A stretch of 64,000 bases of DNA from Gigaspora margarita (Eukaryota > Glomeromycota > Glomeromycetes > Diversisporales > Gigasporaceae): assembly GCA_009809945.1 (NCBI GenBank), contig WTPW01000329.1, positions 201,992 to 265,991 on the forward strand, in the 5' to 3' direction. Under the pieces are notes generated by a model. The model saw only the letters and a program-made list of their open reading frames with translations. It searched no databases and was not told the DNA's origin. A program made the translations under genes and the position numbers. This document shows, in pieces, positions 60,833 through 64,000 of the stretch. How positions within the stretch are numbered: position 1 is the stretch's first letter; each line of letters opens with the position of its first letter.

Positions 60833-61952
60833 TTTTTTTTAAGCTTTGACAATCCTGCTTTATTTATTTAGAAAAAATGTATAAATATATATACACTATT
60901 TCAGTTTACAATGGCTGCTACCGAAAACTCTCCTTTCTCAAATTAAACTTGCTTGTACTACTTATTGTCTGCTAAGTACGATCTGCTACAACAACAAGTT
61001 TTTCCCATAGGGGCATACAACTCTTTGCATGTGCTTCTCATGATCACTAATTGGCTGCTATTAGCCTTGTCAAGATTGCTGATTTCTTTAAATTCTCCTC
61101 ATTTAGCTTCGATAATGAAGAGATTTCAATCCAAACAAAAAAAAACAATACAAACAAGAAATTTAAAAAAGAAAGTAAAAAAAAGGTGTTATACTACAAA
61201 ACCTAAATAAAAGACCAAAAATGACAAAAAAAAAAAGAAAAAGATGAGAAATATAAAGAAGAAAGAAACAAATCTATAACAAACACAAATAGGGATGTGT
61301 GTAAATAAAAATTATATAATACTGTATAGAAACTCTACCGAAGTATTATATGTAAATATAATACAGAGAAACATATACTAAAATAATATGCCTAATTTAA
61401 ACATTGAGAGAAATTTCTTCGAATATTTCAGAAAACCTCTGACATGTTATTCATTGTTTACATTGTAGCAAAATAATTACTTGTGACGTTGATACCGATT
61501 AGGTAGGTGCAATCCCAAATTGGAAGAAGTAAACACTACTGATATTCTGGAGAGGGTAAGCTGAATTGCCCACTTTTTGGCAAAATTTCGAAAACTCCAA
61601 AGAGGAAAGCTGAAAAGACCAACTTGTGAAGAAAAGAAAGAGTATATGCTATACAAAATAATATATTTAACCAAAAGTATGCTTCTACTAAAGTTTTCAC
61701 TCCTTTTGACAAAAACTTTAAAGTATAGGGCTCTACACATCTTTTATAGTACTAGAGTCTTCTACCAGGGAATCAAACCCAAAAGGGGAACTCTTTTTCA
61801 ACTCTATTTCAATTATCCCAACATTCGATCTGGAACTCTGGTTTCTAGTTGTTCCAAGATAAAGTTTTGTTATGTATAAATATAATAACTGTATAGTTAT
61901 TATAGATTTGTAGTTATGAAAAAAGTTGGTACAAGGAATCATTGGAAAGAGT
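60833..61952 (-). mobile_element. R3: ~1.1 kb non-autonomous retroposon
   Basis: The minus strand starts CTCTTTCC (61945-61952). AATAAA (60859-60864) lies 18 nt before poly(A) (T run 60833-60840). It shares TATTCTGGAGAGGGTAAGCT (near 61540), ATAAAAATTATATAATACTG and AAGTATTATATGTAAA with R1 or R2. No clear target duplication. Confidence 0.75.
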
Positions 61953-62087
61953 TGATTGTGTTTTTTTTTGATAATTAATTTTTTTATTTAAAATAATATC
62001 TTTTTTTTATTATATATTTTAATTATTATTTTAATTTTATTTATTTATTTTATTTTATTTTTGAATTAATGTAAATGTACCATAGGG

Positions 62088-62726
62088 CAATGTTGTACAT
62101 AGGACAGTTGGGACATAAGTTGGGACATTTTGGGACATTTTGGGACAATTTTTTAAATTGAAATTACTTAAAATTTTATTAAGATAATTTAATTTAATTT
62201 TTTAGAAGACAATTATTTTTCATCGCTAGTGTGATAAATCGTTACCCCCTGATCGACCAATAATTTTGTTTGTTTTGATTTTATATTAATAATCAAAACA
62301 AAACAAATAGCGGCCAGGTTAAGATAGGGTTTGGGTTTGGTTGTGGGCAATAGTTAGATGATCTTCTAACCCAAAATTTCACAAGGAATTTTTTTTGTTA
62401 AGAAAAAATTGTAGTTTCTTAGTCAAAGTTTTAAGTTAGAAGTGATTTTTTAAAAAATTATTGTTTCGCCTTAATTTCACATTACACCTGATCCTGCATC
62501 CCGATTGGTCGATCAGAGGGTGGCAATGCATTGCACTGGTGATGAATAATAACTCTCTTTTTAGAAATGTGTTTAGCACCTAAAAAAATATATAATCATG
62601 TATTTTTTTAAATTAATTTATTAATTATTAAGACTTGGAACATAGCTGAGACACTTGGGACACTGGGACATTGGGACATTGGGACATGCCAAAAAAAGGC
62701 TGGAACAGCGAAAATGTACAACACTG
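62088..62726. mobile_element. hAT-like element with CARTGTTGTACAT ends
   Basis: Ends CAATGTTGTACAT and, complemented, CAGTGTTGTACATTTTC. Flanks CCATAGGG and CTATAGAA agree at 5 of 8 positions, and every difference is a transition. Subterminal TTGGGACAT units (four left, five right) run in the same orientation. A repeat D-like stretch and TTACACCTGATCCTGCATCC lie inside. No gene. Confidence 0.6.
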
Positions 62727-62849
62727 CTATAGAATACATTAAATTTTTTGTATTCTTTATTTTGATCACATGATATTACAAAAACTGTAATACTAATATA
62801 GGTTAGGGTTAGGGTAAGAACTATGTTAGGGTTAGAGTTTGGCTATTAT

Positions 62850-62995
62850 ATTGTAAAATCACTCAAGAAAAACTTTTTATTAATGCATAGAAGTAGTTTA
62901 GTATGCAATTTCTTGCAAAATAAGCGATTTTTGTCAAAATAAACATTTGGTTTGAATTTTTCTGATTGTATAATGTTACACCTGATTTTAAATTT
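62850..62995 (+). repeat. Dispersed repeat D, best copy
   Basis: From AAAATCACTCAAGAAAAACT through TTAATGCATAGAAGTAGTTT to TGATTGTATAATGTTACACC. It follows two TTAGGG units at 62801-62815. Confidence 0.55.
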
Positions 62996-63624
62996 TATAG
63001 CAATCTATATAGGTCACATGATGGGGTACATGTACCTTAGAGTACATATAAATATACTCTTTATTTTTTGTCTATTTATTTATTTTTTTCATTTTCTATT
63101 ATTTTTTAATTATTTTATTTATTTTTTTATTGTTTTTTATTTTATTTCTTATCATTTTTTATTTTTTTATCTTCCTTTTTTTCATCTTATATTTTTTATT
63201 TTTTTTTATTTTATTTATGATTTTTATTAATTAAATTATTTATTTAATCTGGTCATTTTCTGAATCTAGATGTAGATTATGATTAGTAAGATAAGTATTT
63301 TTTTTGTTTAGTTTTTTATTTACAATATTTATTTATCTTTTTAACTTGAATTTTCTTTTGTTAGAATACCAGTAAGTAGTAAAGATTACAGCTAGAAATT
63401 TGTAAGATTAGAAGTTTAATAATATTTGAACAAAGATTTTTTAAACAGTTCTTATATTTTTTAAATTTATTGTTATTTATTTATTTATTATTTTATTTTA
63501 ATTTTTTTTGTCATTAGTTTCATCTATTTGTGTTTTCTGAGTTTTTTTTTATTGTTGGTATCATCTAGTTTGGAGTCTCTTTTGCTATTAGTGCATTACA
63601 TCAGAAAATTTTATAATAGATATT
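62996..63624. other. T-rich low-complexity DNA
   Basis: 63055-63240 is T/A simple sequence. The Phe/Ile-rich reading frame through it is a by-product of composition. No other feature recognised. Confidence 0.6.
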
Positions 63625-63654
63625 GATCAATATATAGCACTTAATCATTTTATA

Positions 63655-63925
63655 TCAATTATATAATATCGTTATATATCGATTAAAATATCGTTATATA
63701 TCGATTAATTGGATAAAAATTGATATATATCTATAATCGATATATATCATAATATCGTTATATATCGATTAATTGGATAAAAATCGATATATATCTATAA
63801 TCGATATATTTTTTTTTTTTTATATTAAATCGATATATATCTATAAATCGATTATAATAATAATTATTTGAAACGATATATATCTATAAATCGATTATAA
63901 TCATAATTATTTGAAACAATATATG
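63655..63925 (+). repeat. Minisatellite of ATATCGATTA-type units
   Basis: Two direct copies of a ~64-bp unit (ATATCGTTATATATCGATTA...AATCGATATATATCTATAAT) are followed by two copies of a ~48-bp unit ending ATAATTATTTGAAAC. Every unit is built from TATATCGAT palindromes. Confidence 0.75.
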
Positions 63926-64000
63926 ACAATTAGCAGATCCTTAACGATTGCATAGTGTTTTGACTGTGTCACGAAAATTTTAACCCGGATCACCAAATAA

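Noticed and set aside
62952-63230. Phe/Ile-rich ORF as a membrane protein
   Set aside because: It runs through T-rich simple sequence; the composition alone gives the hydrophobic translation.

Overview
The window is AT-rich nuclear DNA with short spliceosomal introns, full of transposon relics. It most likely comes from a fungus, and the best guess is an arbuscular mycorrhizal fungus (Glomeromycotina, Gigasporaceae or Rhizophagus type). Three things support this guess: the style of the FAR1/MULE, hAT and LINE relics, a GDSL hydrolase gene, and 65-100 bp introns. This rests on recalled family patterns; no database was searched. There is one assembly gap (43088-43454).

Two spliced host-type genes stand out. 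On the minus strand, 14137-15810 is a four-exon GDSL/SGNH hydrolase with all catalytic blocks. Exon 1 needs a one-base correction in a 9-T run. On the plus strand, 26299-31569 is a 12-exon gene for a protein of about 1252 residues. It joins an N-terminal Cas4/Dna2-like PD-(D/E)XK nuclease with a four-cysteine iron-sulfur signature, a middle region of about 570 residues, and a C-terminal superfamily-1 helicase.

The rest is mobile DNA. LINE-A (1-4425) and LINE-B (50211-58053) are non-LTR retrotransposons on the minus strand, decayed mainly by nonsense mutations. Three roughly 1.1 kb retroposons without recognised ORFs (R1-R3, near 5.3, 35.0 and 60.8 kb) share the 5' start CTCTTTCC with both LINEs. 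They also end, like LINE-B, in AATAAA plus poly(A), so they look like non-autonomous partners. Two tRNA-headed SINE-like elements lie at 40284-40809 and 43990-45001, each with target-site duplications.

DNA transposons include hAT elements with 8-bp duplications: 6602, 11102, 32460, a 4.2 kb composite at 33370-37579, 41352, 42775 and 49491. There are also PIF/Harbinger-like MITEs with TTA/TAA duplications (7519, 10961, 43576), an internally deleted Tc1 element (36188-37118), a pogo-like MITE (39494), large palindromic foldbacks, a broken hAT transposase (20.9-24.2 kb) and a FAR1/MULE/SWIM transposase relic (45.1-47.1 kb). Several are nested and can be ordered in time from duplications and uninserted paralogous copies. 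A degenerate ~100-bp satellite (10260-12440) and several minisatellites fill other stretches.
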